From Micromonospora sp. U21 (lineage in GTDB: Bacteria > Actinomycetota > Actinomycetes > Mycobacteriales > Micromonosporaceae), in contig NZ_JAGPYK010000003.1 of NCBI RefSeq assembly GCF_018070045.1, forward strand, positions 186,001-250,000: 64,000 nt of DNA, written 5' to 3'. The position numbers and the translations under genes were made by a program. The notes under the pieces were generated by a model, which saw only the letters and a program-made list of their open reading frames with translations, was not told the DNA's origin and searched no databases. Positions 17,470 to 25,618 of this stretch are shown here, in pieces. Within the stretch, counting starts at the first letter, position 1, and the number at the start of each line of letters is the position of its first letter.

Positions 17470-18561
17470 TCAGACGCCCGCGCACGGGCTGCCGCCCACC
17501 GTGCAGCTCTCCGGTTCCCTGGCCTTCGGTCGACTGTCGCGGACGTCGAAGCGGATCGTCTGCGATTTGCCGGCCGGCACGGCCGGCCCGGTGAAGGTGA
17601 GCGTCCGCCCGTCCTGTCGCACGTCAGCGCCGTCGACGTCGTCGACGCTGCTGCCCTCGGCGAGGGTGACCACCACGACCCAGTCCGCAGCCGGCGCGCC
17701 CCCCGGGTTGTCGACCACCACCTCGCCGGTGTAGCCGAACAGCCGACTGGAGTCGGTGCGGTAGGTGGCGGTCACCGGTGGTGGTGCCGCCGGGACCGAG
17801 GCGAGGGTGGGCGACGGCTTCGCCGTCGGGGTGCGGCTCGGGTGGGCGGTCGGCGACGCGGCGGTCCGCGAGGGGCGCGCCGAGGGCGTCGCCCTCGGTG
17901 TGCCGGTGGGCGCGACGGCCGCCACGGACGACGACGGCGACGGCGGTGTCCCTGTCGCCGGGGGCGGTGCGGCGACGCTGTCCGGCTCACCCGGCAACGT
18001 GACCCATGCCGCCAGCCCTCCGACCAGTACGACCCCGGCCAGCACCGCGACCACTGTGCGGCGACGGCGGAGGGCTCGGGCGGGGCGCTCGCCGATCGTC
18101 GGCAGTTCGGTCGTCATTCCGGCTTCGCCGCGCCGCAGGTCCACCTGTTGGAAGGCGAGCCAGTCGAGAATGGCCGGCAGGCGCACGGTCAGCGCCTGCC
18201 GCAGCTGCTGCTCCCGTGGATCGTGCTGCTCGGCGGACCAGGTGCCGTGTGTCGTGACCTCCCGGACCGCCAACCGGCTGCCCTGCTTCGTGGCGGTGAC
18301 GACACAGGTCACCTCGGTGAGCCGGCCGGCCTCGTCGCAGCGCATCGCGAGCAGCTCCGGCACCCGCCGCTCGGTCACCTCGACCTCGACGTTGGCGTCG
18401 AAGCCGGGCAACCCGGCCGTGTGCAGCACCAACCGGTCCGGGACTCCCGCCACCGTTTCGGCCTCGGCGAACCACCGGCCGAGCAGCTCCCGATCCGTCA
18501 ATGCGAGCCACACCCGGTCCGGCGGGTGGGACAGGTCGACCTGCGCGCCGATCTCGATCAC
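17470..18561 (-). CDS. SRPBCC domain - TM helix - Pro/Ser/Thr linker - CBM2-like domain protein
   Basis: 363 residues with an unusual order of parts. Residues 1-~140 form an SRPBCC/AHSA1-like ligand-binding domain (VDLSHPPDRVWLALTDRELL, RWFAEAE). A basic stretch (RALRRRR) precedes one transmembrane helix (~167-187). A Pro/Ser/Thr/Ala-rich linker (~195-265) follows, then a C-terminal beta domain (~268-363) resembling a cellulose-binding CBM2 (VTATYRTDSSRLFGYTGEV, WVVVVTLAEG, CTVGGSPCAGV). The topology implied is a cytosolic SRPBCC domain and an external wall or carbohydrate-binding domain. Two C-terminal cysteines may form a disulfide. Function unknown. TAGAGT (18568-18573, minus strand) lies 6 nt before the GTG. 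Confidence 0.75.
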   Translation of the reverse strand: MIEIGAQVDLSHPPDRVWLALTDRELLGRWFAEAETVAGVPDRLVLHTAGLPGFDANVEVEVTERRVPELLAMRCDEAGRLTEVTCVVTATKQGSRLAVREVTTHGTWSAEQHDPREQQLRQALTVRLPAILDWLAFQQVDLRRGEAGMTTELPTIGERPARALRRRRTVVAVLAGVVLVGGLAAWVTLPGEPDSVAAPPPATGTPPSPSSSVAAVAPTGTPRATPSARPSRTAASPTAHPSRTPTAKPSPTLASVPAAPPPVTATYRTDSSRLFGYTGEVVVDNPGGAPAADWVVVVTLAEGSSVDDVDGADVRQDGRTLTFTGPAVPAGKSQTIRFDVRDSRPKAREPESCTVGGSPCAGV

Positions 18562-18567
18562 GGCGAG

Positions 18568-18573
18568 ACTCTA
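18568..18573 (-). promoter_or_regulatory. -10 element TAGAGT, leaderless
   Basis: Six bases before GTG 18561 on the minus strand, with no ribosome binding site. Confidence 0.5.
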
Positions 18574-18624
18574 CGGCTTTCGCCTCCGCCCCGTCCGGCC
18601 CACCCGGGCCGGACGGCGATCTGG

Positions 18625-19674
18625 TCAGCCCCAGTGGGTCACCCGCTCGGCCGCCGCCGCCAACGCGGTCCGGGCGCCGGCGCTGACCTCGACGACCAGC
18701 TCGGCCGCCGGCAGGTCCCGGGCCAGGGGGTGCGCCTGCCCGGCCCACAGGTTCGGCACGGACGCGTCCCCGTCGCTGCGGGCGGCGGCGAGCAGCGGAC
18801 GGGTCAGGTGCAGCACCTGCGGGTAACCGGCCGGTGCCGCCGCGTCGTGCCGGCGCAGGAAGTCGTTGACCACGCCGCGAGCCCGCTTGCCGGTGTACGC
18901 CCGGGTCAGGGCGGTCGGTGCGGAGCTGGCCACCGCCGCCCGGTGCATCGGTGAACTGCCCGCCTCCGGGCAACGCAGGAATGCCGTGCCGAGCTGCGCG
19001 GCGGCGGCGCCCGCGGCCAGCACCGCGGCAACCCCGGGGCCGTCGACGATGCCGCCAGCGGCCACCAGCGGCCGGTCACAGTCGGCGGCGACCAGCCGGA
19101 GCAGCGGCAGCAGCGCGTAGTCGTCGTCGTCCGGCAGGCCACCGCGATGCCCACCCGCCTCGGTGCCCTGCACCACCACGGCGTCCACGCCGAGGTCGGC
19201 GGCAGCCGTGGCGGCGTCCGGCCGGGTGACCGTGGCCCACACCTCGGTGCCTCGCTCGCGCAGCGCGGCCACCACGGCCCGGTCGGGCAACCCGAAGACG
19301 AAGGACACCGCCGGGACCGGGTCGGCGAGCAGCATGGCCAGCTTGTCCGGGTACCCGTCGTCGCCGCCCACCGCCTCGCCCAGGGTCACCCCGCGCCGGC
19401 CGGCCTGCGGGGCGAGCCGGTCGGCGTACGCCCGGATGGCGGCCTCGTCGACGGTGCCGGAGCCCGGCAGGAAGACGTTGACACCGAACGGCCGGTCGGT
19501 GCGGGCGCGAACCTCGGCGATGTCGGCGGCCAGCCGGCCGGTGCCGATCATCCCGGCGGCCAGGAATCCCAACCCGCCGGCGGAGCAGACGGCCGACACG
19601 AGCGCCGGTGTGGACGGGCCGCCGGCCATCGGGGCGGCGACGATCGGGTGGCGCAACGCGGACAGCACGGACAT
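18625..19674 (-). CDS. Nitronate monooxygenase (2-nitropropane dioxygenase family)
   Basis: 349 residues with an FMN TIM-barrel: IVAAPMAGGPSTPALVSAVC at the N-terminus, QGTEAGGHRGG (phosphate/FMN contact) near residue 185 and PLVAAGGIVDGPGVAAVLAA near 215. The block AAQLGTAFLRCPEAGSS is typical of class I nitronate monooxygenases. These enzymes oxidise propionate 3-nitronate or alkyl nitronates using FMN and oxygen. The ATG at 19674 is preceded by CAGGAT (19681-19686, minus strand) at 6 nt spacing. It is followed 63 nt later by the SRPBCC-CBM gene, which has its own promoter. Confidence 0.88.
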   Translation of the reverse strand: MSVLSALRHPIVAAPMAGGPSTPALVSAVCSAGGLGFLAAGMIGTGRLAADIAEVRARTDRPFGVNVFLPGSGTVDEAAIRAYADRLAPQAGRRGVTLGEAVGGDDGYPDKLAMLLADPVPAVSFVFGLPDRAVVAALRERGTEVWATVTRPDAATAAADLGVDAVVVQGTEAGGHRGGLPDDDDYALLPLLRLVAADCDRPLVAAGGIVDGPGVAAVLAAGAAAAQLGTAFLRCPEAGSSPMHRAAVASSAPTALTRAYTGKRARGVVNDFLRRHDAAAPAGYPQVLHLTRPLLAAARSDGDASVPNLWAGQAHPLARDLPAAELVVEVSAGARTALAAAAERVTHWG

Positions 19675-19680
19675 CCACCC

Positions 19681-19686
19681 ATCCTG
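19681..19686 (-). promoter_or_regulatory. -10-like element CAGGAT, leaderless
   Basis: On the minus strand it ends 6 nt before ATG 19674; it deviates from TANNNT at the first base. Confidence 0.35.
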
Positions 19687-19797
19687 GCGCACCGACCCGA
19701 CCCGCGACCGGTCGGTGCTCGGGTCCGTCAGCCGGGGGCGGGCCGGTCGCGCCGGACGAGCCGCCGGCACCCGTCGACCTTCGCCGGGACGCTGCCG

Positions 19798-20919
19798 TCA
19801 CTGTCGGGCCGTGTGTCGCCACCACAGCACACCAGCCAGCCCGACCAGCGCCAGCAGCGTCCCGGCGCCGGCCACCAGCGGCCAGGTCCGATCGCCCTCG
19901 ACGCCCACGTCCACCGCCGCTGGGCGGGCCGCGGTGGGCGCCAGCGGGCCGGCGGTGGTGGACCCGGTCGAGCGTGGGGTGGCGGCCGTCCCCGTCGTGG
20001 CGGGGTACCGCAGGATCGCCGGGTGGGTGCCCTGCGGCTGGCCGGCGGACTCGGAGACGGTGAGCAGCGACCGGCCGTCCCGGCTGTAGGTGATCGACTC
20101 GCCCTGGGGTTCGTCCGGCAGCGGGGTGACCCGCGGGACGCCGCTGGTCAGCGCGGCGACCAGGTCGCCGCCGGGCACGTCGTACTCGAAGGCGTCGGCG
20201 TAGCTGCGGAGCACCACCCGACGCCCGTCCGGCGCGCTCGCCGCCCCGGTCACCACGCCCCGGCCGAGGAAGGAGAACGGGTTGCTGGTCGTGGAGGCCG
20301 GCAGAACCACCTGACCGACCGAGGCCAGCGGCGTCGTCGCCGCGGGCCGCAGTGCGGTGGTCGGCGCGTACAGGAAGACCGTGCCGCTGCCCCCCTTGGT
20401 CACGATCAGCGGCCGGCCGTCCGCGTCGAGCAGCAACGCCTCCGCGTCGTGCGGGCGGTCCGGGTACGTCATCCGGTGCAGCACCGGCTGGTCCGCGCCC
20501 GGCGCGAGCCGCCACAGAGCGATCGTCTCCCGGGTGCGGTCGTTGTCGCCGACGTCGGCGACCCAGATGGTGCCGTCCGGGCCGACGGCCAGGTCCTCCG
20601 TGTCGCGTGGCTGGGACGGGTAGGTGACCGTCCGCGCCACCGCGCAACGCCGGTCGAGGAAGAAGATCCGGCGGCGGGACTCGTCGTCGGCGCCGTCGTT
20701 GACCACCACGTACCCGTCGTCCGTGGCGACCATCCCGGAGATCTCCCTGAGCCGATCGTCGCGCACCTGACACACCGGCGTTCCGGCACCGGGGGCGCCA
20801 GCCAGCGCCGCGCCCGGCGCCAGCACCAGTGCCAACGGAACCACGCCGACGAGCAGGGTGCCCAGCGCCGTTCCCGCGCGGGCGTACCGCCCCCGGGTCA
20901 GCCGCACCCGTACCCGCAT
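19798..20919 (-). CDS. Secreted, membrane-anchored beta-propeller-like protein
   Basis: 373 residues. A signal peptide (hydrophobic core ~15-38, AxA near 40) is followed by short repeated blades typical of a beta-propeller: ISGMVATDDGYVVVNDGADD, DTEDLAVGPDGTIWVADVGD, HDAEALLLDADGRPLIVTKG and GESITYSRDGRSLLTVSES. A threonine/alanine-rich stalk and one transmembrane helix (VAGAGTLLALVGLAGVLWW) end the chain with a short basic tail. So the propeller is displayed outside and anchored at the C-terminus. No catalytic motif is evident. GAGGAGG lies 7-8 nt before ATG 20919. Probable role in envelope binding or sensing; unproven. Confidence 0.78.
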   Translation of the reverse strand: MRVRVRLTRGRYARAGTALGTLLVGVVPLALVLAPGAALAGAPGAGTPVCQVRDDRLREISGMVATDDGYVVVNDGADDESRRRIFFLDRRCAVARTVTYPSQPRDTEDLAVGPDGTIWVADVGDNDRTRETIALWRLAPGADQPVLHRMTYPDRPHDAEALLLDADGRPLIVTKGGSGTVFLYAPTTALRPAATTPLASVGQVVLPASTTSNPFSFLGRGVVTGAASAPDGRRVVLRSYADAFEYDVPGGDLVAALTSGVPRVTPLPDEPQGESITYSRDGRSLLTVSESAGQPQGTHPAILRYPATTGTAATPRSTGSTTAGPLAPTAARPAAVDVGVEGDRTWPLVAGAGTLLALVGLAGVLWWRHTARQ

Positions 20920-21041
20920 CGCCCCGCCCTCCTCGCCACGGCCGTGGCCGGCCACCTCGCCCATCCTGGCCGATCCAGGCCACCGGCGGTGGCTATCGCG
21001 GGGATGACGCCACATCCTTGCCCAGGCATAAATGATCTATC

Positions 21042-21047
21042 TATAGT
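21042..21047 (+). promoter_or_regulatory. -10 element TATAGT, leaderless
   Basis: TATAGT lies exactly 6 nt before ATG 21054 in an AT-rich patch; no ribosome binding site. Confidence 0.6.
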
Positions 21048-21053
21048 GCCGGC

Positions 21054-21446
21054 ATGGCAGGAATGCGCGAATGCACCCGCTGGCCCGCCGGTACCGGCGG
21101 CTGCTGCGCAGGTGTCCGCGCGACCGCCGGCGAGGGCGCGCTGGCCGGTTGGCTGGTCTTCGGCTGGGCCAGCCGACGCACCGAGGGCCGCCGGGTGAGC
21201 GGCACGGCGAGTTTCCTGTTCGGCATGACCATGGTGCTGTGGTGGCTGCCGGTGCTGCTGGCCGCGCCGCACCTGCTGCAGCACCACCTCGGCGAACCGC
21301 ACCCGGCATGGCACCCGCTGTGGGAGTGGCTGGGCCAGCCGACGGCCTCGCTGCTCTTCCTGGTCGGCGCGCTGTGCGCGCTGCTGGCACTGGGGTTGGC
21401 CGCCGCACCCCACCGCGACCGGTCCCCGGTGGCGCTGGTCGACTGA
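21054..21446 (+). CDS. Small membrane protein with N-terminal cysteines (130 aa)
   Basis: Not recognised. The start has a leaderless promoter (TATAGT 6 nt upstream). The first 35 residues are polar with three cysteines (CTRWPAGTGGCCAGV). Two hydrophobic segments follow at about 55-72 (MTMVLWWLPVLLAAPHLL) and 95-117 (SLLFLVGALCALLALGLAA). Between them is a His/Trp/Pro-rich loop. No homology to a named transporter or enzyme. Its divergent neighbour is the propeller protein on the minus strand, and a promoter for the M64 peptidase follows its stop. Confidence 0.55.
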   Translation: MAGMRECTRWPAGTGGCCAGVRATAGEGALAGWLVFGWASRRTEGRRVSGTASFLFGMTMVLWWLPVLLAAPHLLQHHLGEPHPAWHPLWEWLGQPTASLLFLVGALCALLALGLAAAPHRDRSPVALVD

Positions 21447-21511
21447 CCCGCCGCCCGGTCCACTGCGGACGCGACCGGCCGGCGGAGGGTTATGCGTCGG
21501 CCCGCACCCCG

Positions 21512-21517
21512 GTACGG
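21512..21517 (+). promoter_or_regulatory. Possible -10 element TACGGT upstream of the M64 gene
   Basis: TACGGT would start transcription near 21523, giving a leader of about 86 nt before GTG 21609. Only the -10 pattern supports it. Confidence 0.3.
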
Positions 21518-21608
21518 TCCGAGATGACCACGGTCACGGCGGGCGCGGCCAACGGCAGACCCGCGTCCCGCACCCGTCGGGCCGCCCGGCACACGGAGGG
21601 GAGCCAGG

Positions 21609-23930
21609 GTGCGGATCAGAGCGGGATTGTGCGTCGCGGCGATGCTCGCGGCGGGGCTGGTGGTCGCCACACCGGCCGCCGCCGCACCGGTGGACGGCGC
21701 CACCGTGGTGCCGATCCAGGTCACCGGTGACCCGGCGAAACGGTTCAACCTGGTGCTGCTCGGCGACGGCTACACCGAAGCCGACCTGCCGACCTTCCGG
21801 TCACACGTCGACCGGCACCTCAACACGCTGTGGACGATCGAGCCGTTCAAGTCCTACCGCAGCTACTTCAACGTCTATGCCGTCGAGATCGTCTCCACCG
21901 AGTCGGGCGTGGACTGCGACCCGAGCCTGTCCGCGCCGCAGCGGGAAACCGCGCTGGGCATGGGCTTCTGGGGTGGCTGCGACCCGGCCAGCGTGCAGCG
22001 GCTGTTGACGGTCGACGGCGCGGCGGCGAACACGTACGCCGACCTGGCCGTCGGGACCAACCCGGGCAACCGGCAGCTGATCGCCCTGGCCAACAGCGGC
22101 ACCTACGGCGGCGCGGGCGGCCGCAACGCCACCGCCTCCGGGGGCAACGCTCTCTCCGCGCTGATCAGCCCGCACGAACTGGGCCACTCGCTCGGTGGGC
22201 TCCAGGACGAGTACGACTACTACGGCCGTGGGGTGCCCGGCGACACGTACACCGGGCCGGAGCCCGACTCGGTGCACCACACGGTGCTGACCGAGCAGCA
22301 GATGCGTGACACCCGGGCCAAGTGGTGGCGCTGGCTGGGCGAGCCGAGCGAGTCCGGCGGCGAGATCGGCCGCTACGAGGGTGGGCTGTACCTCCAGCGC
22401 GGGGTGTGGCGGCCGAGCCGGCACTCGATGATGAAGTCGTTGGGCTTCTACTTCGACCAGGTCGGCCGGGAGCAGATGACCGAGCGGATCGCCGGCCGGG
22501 TCGGCATCGTGCAGGGCGGCACGGCCACCGACCAGCCGGTCGGCGCCGACCGGGTGCTCTGGGTGGACACCCTGCACCCGGTGAGCCACGCGCTGGCCGT
22601 CACCTGGTCGGTCGACGGCAGGGCGGTGCCGCGTACCGGCAACGCCCGCCACCTGGACCTGCGGGCGCTGCGACTCGCGCCCGGCCGGCACACGGTCACC
22701 GCCACGGTGACCGACCCGACCGCGTTCGTCCGCGACCCGGCGGTGCGCAACTCGCCCGCGCTGACCCAGACCCGCGCCTGGACCGTGGACACCGGGGTGC
22801 GCACCGCGCCGGTGGCGGAGCCGCTGGCGATCACCGGGTCCACCGCGACCGACCGGCCGGTCGGCGCGCGCGACGTGGTGTACGTGCGGACCAGCCAGCC
22901 CACCGACCGGGTGCCCGGCGTGCGCTGGTCGCTCGACGGCCGGCCGGTGGCCGACGTCGGCAACGACCGGGACCTCGATCTGGGCACCCTGCGCCTGTCG
23001 CGGGGTACCCACCGGCTGACCGCCCGGGTCAGCGACCGCGTGACCGCAGAGACGGTGACCCGCACCTGGACGGTCGACGCCACCCGGCCCGACGTCGGGT
23101 ACGCCCTCTCCGAGCCGCTGCTGACCACGGCCCGGCCCGGCCGGCCCACCGAGTACGTGTACAACGGGCCGTTCACCATGGGGCTGACCGGCACCGACGA
23201 CGGCGCCGGGCAGGTCACCTCGGAGTTCCGGCTCGACGGCGACGGCTGGCACAACTACTACGGCTGGCCCACCGACGCCCGGTCGCCCTTCCTGTTCACC
23301 GCCACCGGCACCGACGTGGACGGCCTGGTCTACGGCAACCTCGGCCCGGGCGGCCTGTCGGTGTCCCCGTTCGCCGAGCGGTCCCCCGGCTACGGCCGGC
23401 ACACCATCGAGTACCGGGGCATCGACGCGGTCGGCAACATCGGCGCGGCCCGTGCGTTCGTCGCCACGCTGATCCCGGCGCCACCGGCCTGCACCAGCGT
23501 GGTCTCCGGCCGGCACGCCGGCCCGCTGGTGGTCAGCGCCGGTGTCACCTGCCTGCGCACGGCGACGGTGTCCGGCGGGGTGATCGTCCGGCCCGGCGCC
23601 GGCCTGGTCGCGGAGCGGTCCTCGATCGCCGGGAGTGTGGTGTCGACCGGCGCCACCGCCGTCGAGCTGCTGAACTCCGAAATACGCGGCGCGGTGACGC
23701 TGACCGGCACCACCGGCCACGTCACCGCGGTGGGGGCGCGGGTGGCGGGTCCGCTGGTGCTGGCCGGTACCGCGGGCGCGGCCGCACCCATCCTCGCCGG
23801 CGGCCAGGTGGGCTCGCTGGTCTGCACGGGCGGCGGTCCGGCCCCGGTCGACCTGGGCGCACCCACCACGGTGCGGGGTGCGGCGGCGGGGCACTGCCGC
23901 CGCGGTCGCGAGCAGGGCACTGCCGGGTAG
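21609..23930 (+). CDS. Secreted M64 (IgA peptidase-type) zinc metallopeptidase
   Basis: 773 residues. A signal peptide covers ~1-26. VVPIQVTGDPAKRFNLVLLG and GDGYTEADLPTF are the N-terminal signature of family M64. The zinc motif HELGH lies at 189-193 and is followed by SLGGLQDEYDYY, as in Clostridium ramosum IgA peptidase relatives. Two Ig-like segments (~300-395 and ~400-490, both containing ATDRPVGA.D and VPGVRWSLDGRPV-type strands) and a segment resembling a small beta-solenoid (~640-770) follow. The enzyme likely degrades extracellular protein. The GTG start is preceded by GGAGGGGA at 6 nt. Monocistronic. Confidence 0.85.
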   Translation: MRIRAGLCVAAMLAAGLVVATPAAAAPVDGATVVPIQVTGDPAKRFNLVLLGDGYTEADLPTFRSHVDRHLNTLWTIEPFKSYRSYFNVYAVEIVSTESGVDCDPSLSAPQRETALGMGFWGGCDPASVQRLLTVDGAAANTYADLAVGTNPGNRQLIALANSGTYGGAGGRNATASGGNALSALISPHELGHSLGGLQDEYDYYGRGVPGDTYTGPEPDSVHHTVLTEQQMRDTRAKWWRWLGEPSESGGEIGRYEGGLYLQRGVWRPSRHSMMKSLGFYFDQVGREQMTERIAGRVGIVQGGTATDQPVGADRVLWVDTLHPVSHALAVTWSVDGRAVPRTGNARHLDLRALRLAPGRHTVTATVTDPTAFVRDPAVRNSPALTQTRAWTVDTGVRTAPVAEPLAITGSTATDRPVGARDVVYVRTSQPTDRVPGVRWSLDGRPVADVGNDRDLDLGTLRLSRGTHRLTARVSDRVTAETVTRTWTVDATRPDVGYALSEPLLTTARPGRPTEYVYNGPFTMGLTGTDDGAGQVTSEFRLDGDGWHNYYGWPTDARSPFLFTATGTDVDGLVYGNLGPGGLSVSPFAERSPGYGRHTIEYRGIDAVGNIGAARAFVATLIPAPPACTSVVSGRHAGPLVVSAGVTCLRTATVSGGVIVRPGAGLVAERSSIAGSVVSTGATAVELLNSEIRGAVTLTGTTGHVTAVGARVAGPLVLAGTAGAAAPILAGGQVGSLVCTGGGPAPVDLGAPTTVRGAAAGHCRRGREQGTAG

Positions 23931-24016
23931 CCAGCAGAGCGATGAGGCGTGAATCGGACGGTGACGGGTAGGCAGCGGCCGGCGGCATGTCGACACCCGC
24001 CGGGTAGGAGGCCGCG

Positions 24017-24289
24017 ATGGGCACGTACCGGGACGAGCAGAGTGATCCGATTCCCCCGCCGGAGGCGGACGCCCTCGAACAGCGGCAGGACGCGGTCGAC
24101 CCGGGACCCCCGGACCGGATGTCGGGTGACGTGGACCCGGAGGCGTCCGAGGCTGACCTGGCCGAGCAGGGAGCCCTACCGGCCGGCTCGCTCGAGGAGG
24201 CGACGTCGCTGCCGGCCGACGCGAACGCGGCGGACGCCCTCGAACAGCGCCAGGAGATCCCCACCCGCGACGAGGACCGGCGGACGTGA
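24017..24289 (+). CDS. Small acidic repeat-containing protein (90 aa)
   Basis: No named family recognised, but the pattern is conserved-looking. The segment ADALEQRQ occurs twice (about residues 17-24 and 72-79), separated by a highly acidic stretch rich in Glu, Asp, Pro and Ala. It has no cysteine, membrane segment or aromatic core, and is likely disordered. AGGAGG lies about 6 nt before the ATG, a strong initiation site. Similar short acidic proteins occur next to unrelated genes in Micromonospora-like genomes. Confidence 0.65.
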   Translation: MGTYRDEQSDPIPPPEADALEQRQDAVDPGPPDRMSGDVDPEASEADLAEQGALPAGSLEEATSLPADANAADALEQRQEIPTRDEDRRT

Positions 24290-24304
24290 CCGGGTCGGTC
24301 GCGG

Positions 24305-24338
24305 CCGGCTGAGCCCCGCCCGGCGGCGGCTCAGCCGG
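24305..24338. terminator. Bidirectional hairpin (11-bp stem)
   Basis: CCGGCTGAGCC (24305-24315) pairs perfectly with GGCTCAGCCGG (24328-24338), loop 12 nt, between convergent genes. Confidence 0.65.
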
Positions 24339-24915
24339 GTCGCCGCAGCCTGCGGTTCCACCAGCCCGGCCGCTGGCGGGCGATCTCGCGCAGCCGCCAG
24401 TGCTCCGCGTGCTGCGTGACGATGAACAGCGGCACCAGGCCGAGCGCCAGCAGCGGTAGGTAGCGCGGTGCCGAACGGTTCTCCCGCAGCAGCGCGCCCA
24501 GGGCCGCCGCGCCCGACACGTACAGGATCGGGTTGTAGAACCGCATCAGCTCCGGCCCCAGCCCTTCGCACTCGCGCAGCCACGGCAGGCCCAACCGGGT
24601 GCGCCCGCGCGGCCAGCCACGCAGGTGGGCGATCACCGCAGCCAACCCGACGCCGTTGCAGACCGCGAAGACCCGATCGCTGGACGCCGGGCGGGTGCCG
24701 GCCGCCCGCCACAGCGTCCCGGCGCCCAGGGTCCACAGCCCGGCGGCGGGCACCGGGCCCAGAACGGAGGCCGTCGGCATGCCCACGCCGGCGCCCAACT
24801 CGAAGAAGACGTGCGCCGCCAGCCCCGCCGTGGCGAGCCTGGTCAGCGGCCGTCGGACCGCCGGATCCGGTCGCACCCGGCTTCCGCCCGTCCACCCGAT
24901 CCGGTACGAGCCCAC
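24331..24915 (-). CDS. Integral membrane protein of unknown function (194 aa)
   Basis: Not recognised. The GTG start at 24915 is preceded by GGAAGAGG at about 8 nt. About four or five hydrophobic segments are visible: residues ~24-42 (LTRLATAGLAAHVFFELGAG), ~53-70, ~84-98, ~125-142 and ~148-165. The C-terminus (AEHWRLREIARQRPGWWN) is basic and aromatic. No catalytic or binding motif is clear. The gene stands alone, sharing a terminator with the convergent small acidic protein gene. Confidence 0.6.
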   Translation of the reverse strand: MGSYRIGWTGGSRVRPDPAVRRPLTRLATAGLAAHVFFELGAGVGMPTASVLGPVPAAGLWTLGAGTLWRAAGTRPASSDRVFAVCNGVGLAAVIAHLRGWPRGRTRLGLPWLRECEGLGPELMRFYNPILYVSGAAALGALLRENRSAPRYLPLLALGLVPLFIVTQHAEHWRLREIARQRPGWWNRRLRRPG

Positions 24916-25115
24916 GGCAGGACCTCTTCCCAGTACGGCATCTCCGCCCGTCGCCGGTCACGCCCCCGGACCAGCCCGATCGCGGTACCCGATCCGACCC
25001 GGCGTACACGCGGGCGCGGGCGATCTGCAACGGCGTCGCCGTCGACACCGCGAGTTCTCTGGTGACCGGGCAGCCCGGGGACCCCACCCTTTCGGGGGGA
25101 CTCGGCGGCCCGCCC

Positions 25116-25170
25116 TTGACAGCGGTGGGGCTCCCGATGAAGCTGTCTATTAGTCCTACTGTCGTAGGAC
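25116..25170 (+). promoter_or_regulatory. Promoter/operator region of the YtrA-ABC operon
   Basis: A consensus -35 TTGACA lies at 25116-25121. Downstream, GTCCTAC (25153-25159) and GTAGGAC (25164-25170) form a perfect 7-bp inverted repeat with a 4-nt gap, 20 nt before the GTG. No consensus -10 is clear. The repeat is the likely binding site for the YtrA-type regulator encoded immediately downstream. Confidence 0.6.
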
Positions 25171-25190
25171 AACAGGAAGGATCATCTCGA

Positions 25191-25598
25191 GTGATCGAGT
25201 TCGTGCTGGACAGCCGGTCGAAGGTGAACACCTACATGCAGCTCGTGCAGCAGGTGAAACAGGCGCTGCGGGTCGGCCTGCTGGTGCCCGGCGACCAGCT
25301 GCCGAAGGTCCGGGAGGTCGCCCAGTCGCTGGCGATCAACCCGAACACAGTGCTGAAGGCGTACCGGGAGTTGGAGATCGAGGGTCTGGTCGGTGGCCGG
25401 CCGGGGGTGGGCACGTTCGTCCAACGCACCCTGGCCGGCGCGTCCCTGCCCAATCAGGCCGAGCTGCGCGAAGACCTGGTCGCGTGGCTGCACCGGGCGC
25501 ACGCCGCCGGCCTCACGGCCGACGATGTCGTCGCCCTGGTGGAGACCACGCTGCGAGCCACCCTCGCCGACGACACCCCTCAGAAGGAACTCGCGTGA
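25191..25598 (+). CDS. GntR family regulator, YtrA subfamily
   Basis: 135 residues, the short form typical of YtrA. The winged helix reads YMQLVQQVKQALRVGLLVPG then DQLPKVREVAQSLAINPNT and VLKAYRELEIEGLVGGRPGV; a short helical tail (~75-130) provides dimerisation. YtrA-type proteins repress ABC transporter operons that include them, and here the ABC ATPase follows at once with a 4-nt GTGA or a 20-nt gap depending on its start. AGGAAGG lies about 10 nt before GTG 25191. Confidence 0.9.
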   Translation: MIEFVLDSRSKVNTYMQLVQQVKQALRVGLLVPGDQLPKVREVAQSLAINPNTVLKAYRELEIEGLVGGRPGVGTFVQRTLAGASLPNQAELREDLVAWLHRAHAAGLTADDVVALVETTLRATLADDTPQKELA

Positions 25599-25618
25599 GC
25601 GGAACGAGAGGACAGAGG

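Noticed and set aside
21801..23996. A 731-codon minus-strand open frame opposite the M64 gene
   Set aside because: No domain; mirror of the codon bias of the real gene.
24468..25190. N-terminal extension of the GntR regulator
   Set aside because: The upstream part is Pro/Arg-rich shadow of the opposite gene; homology and the ribosome binding site place the start at 25191.
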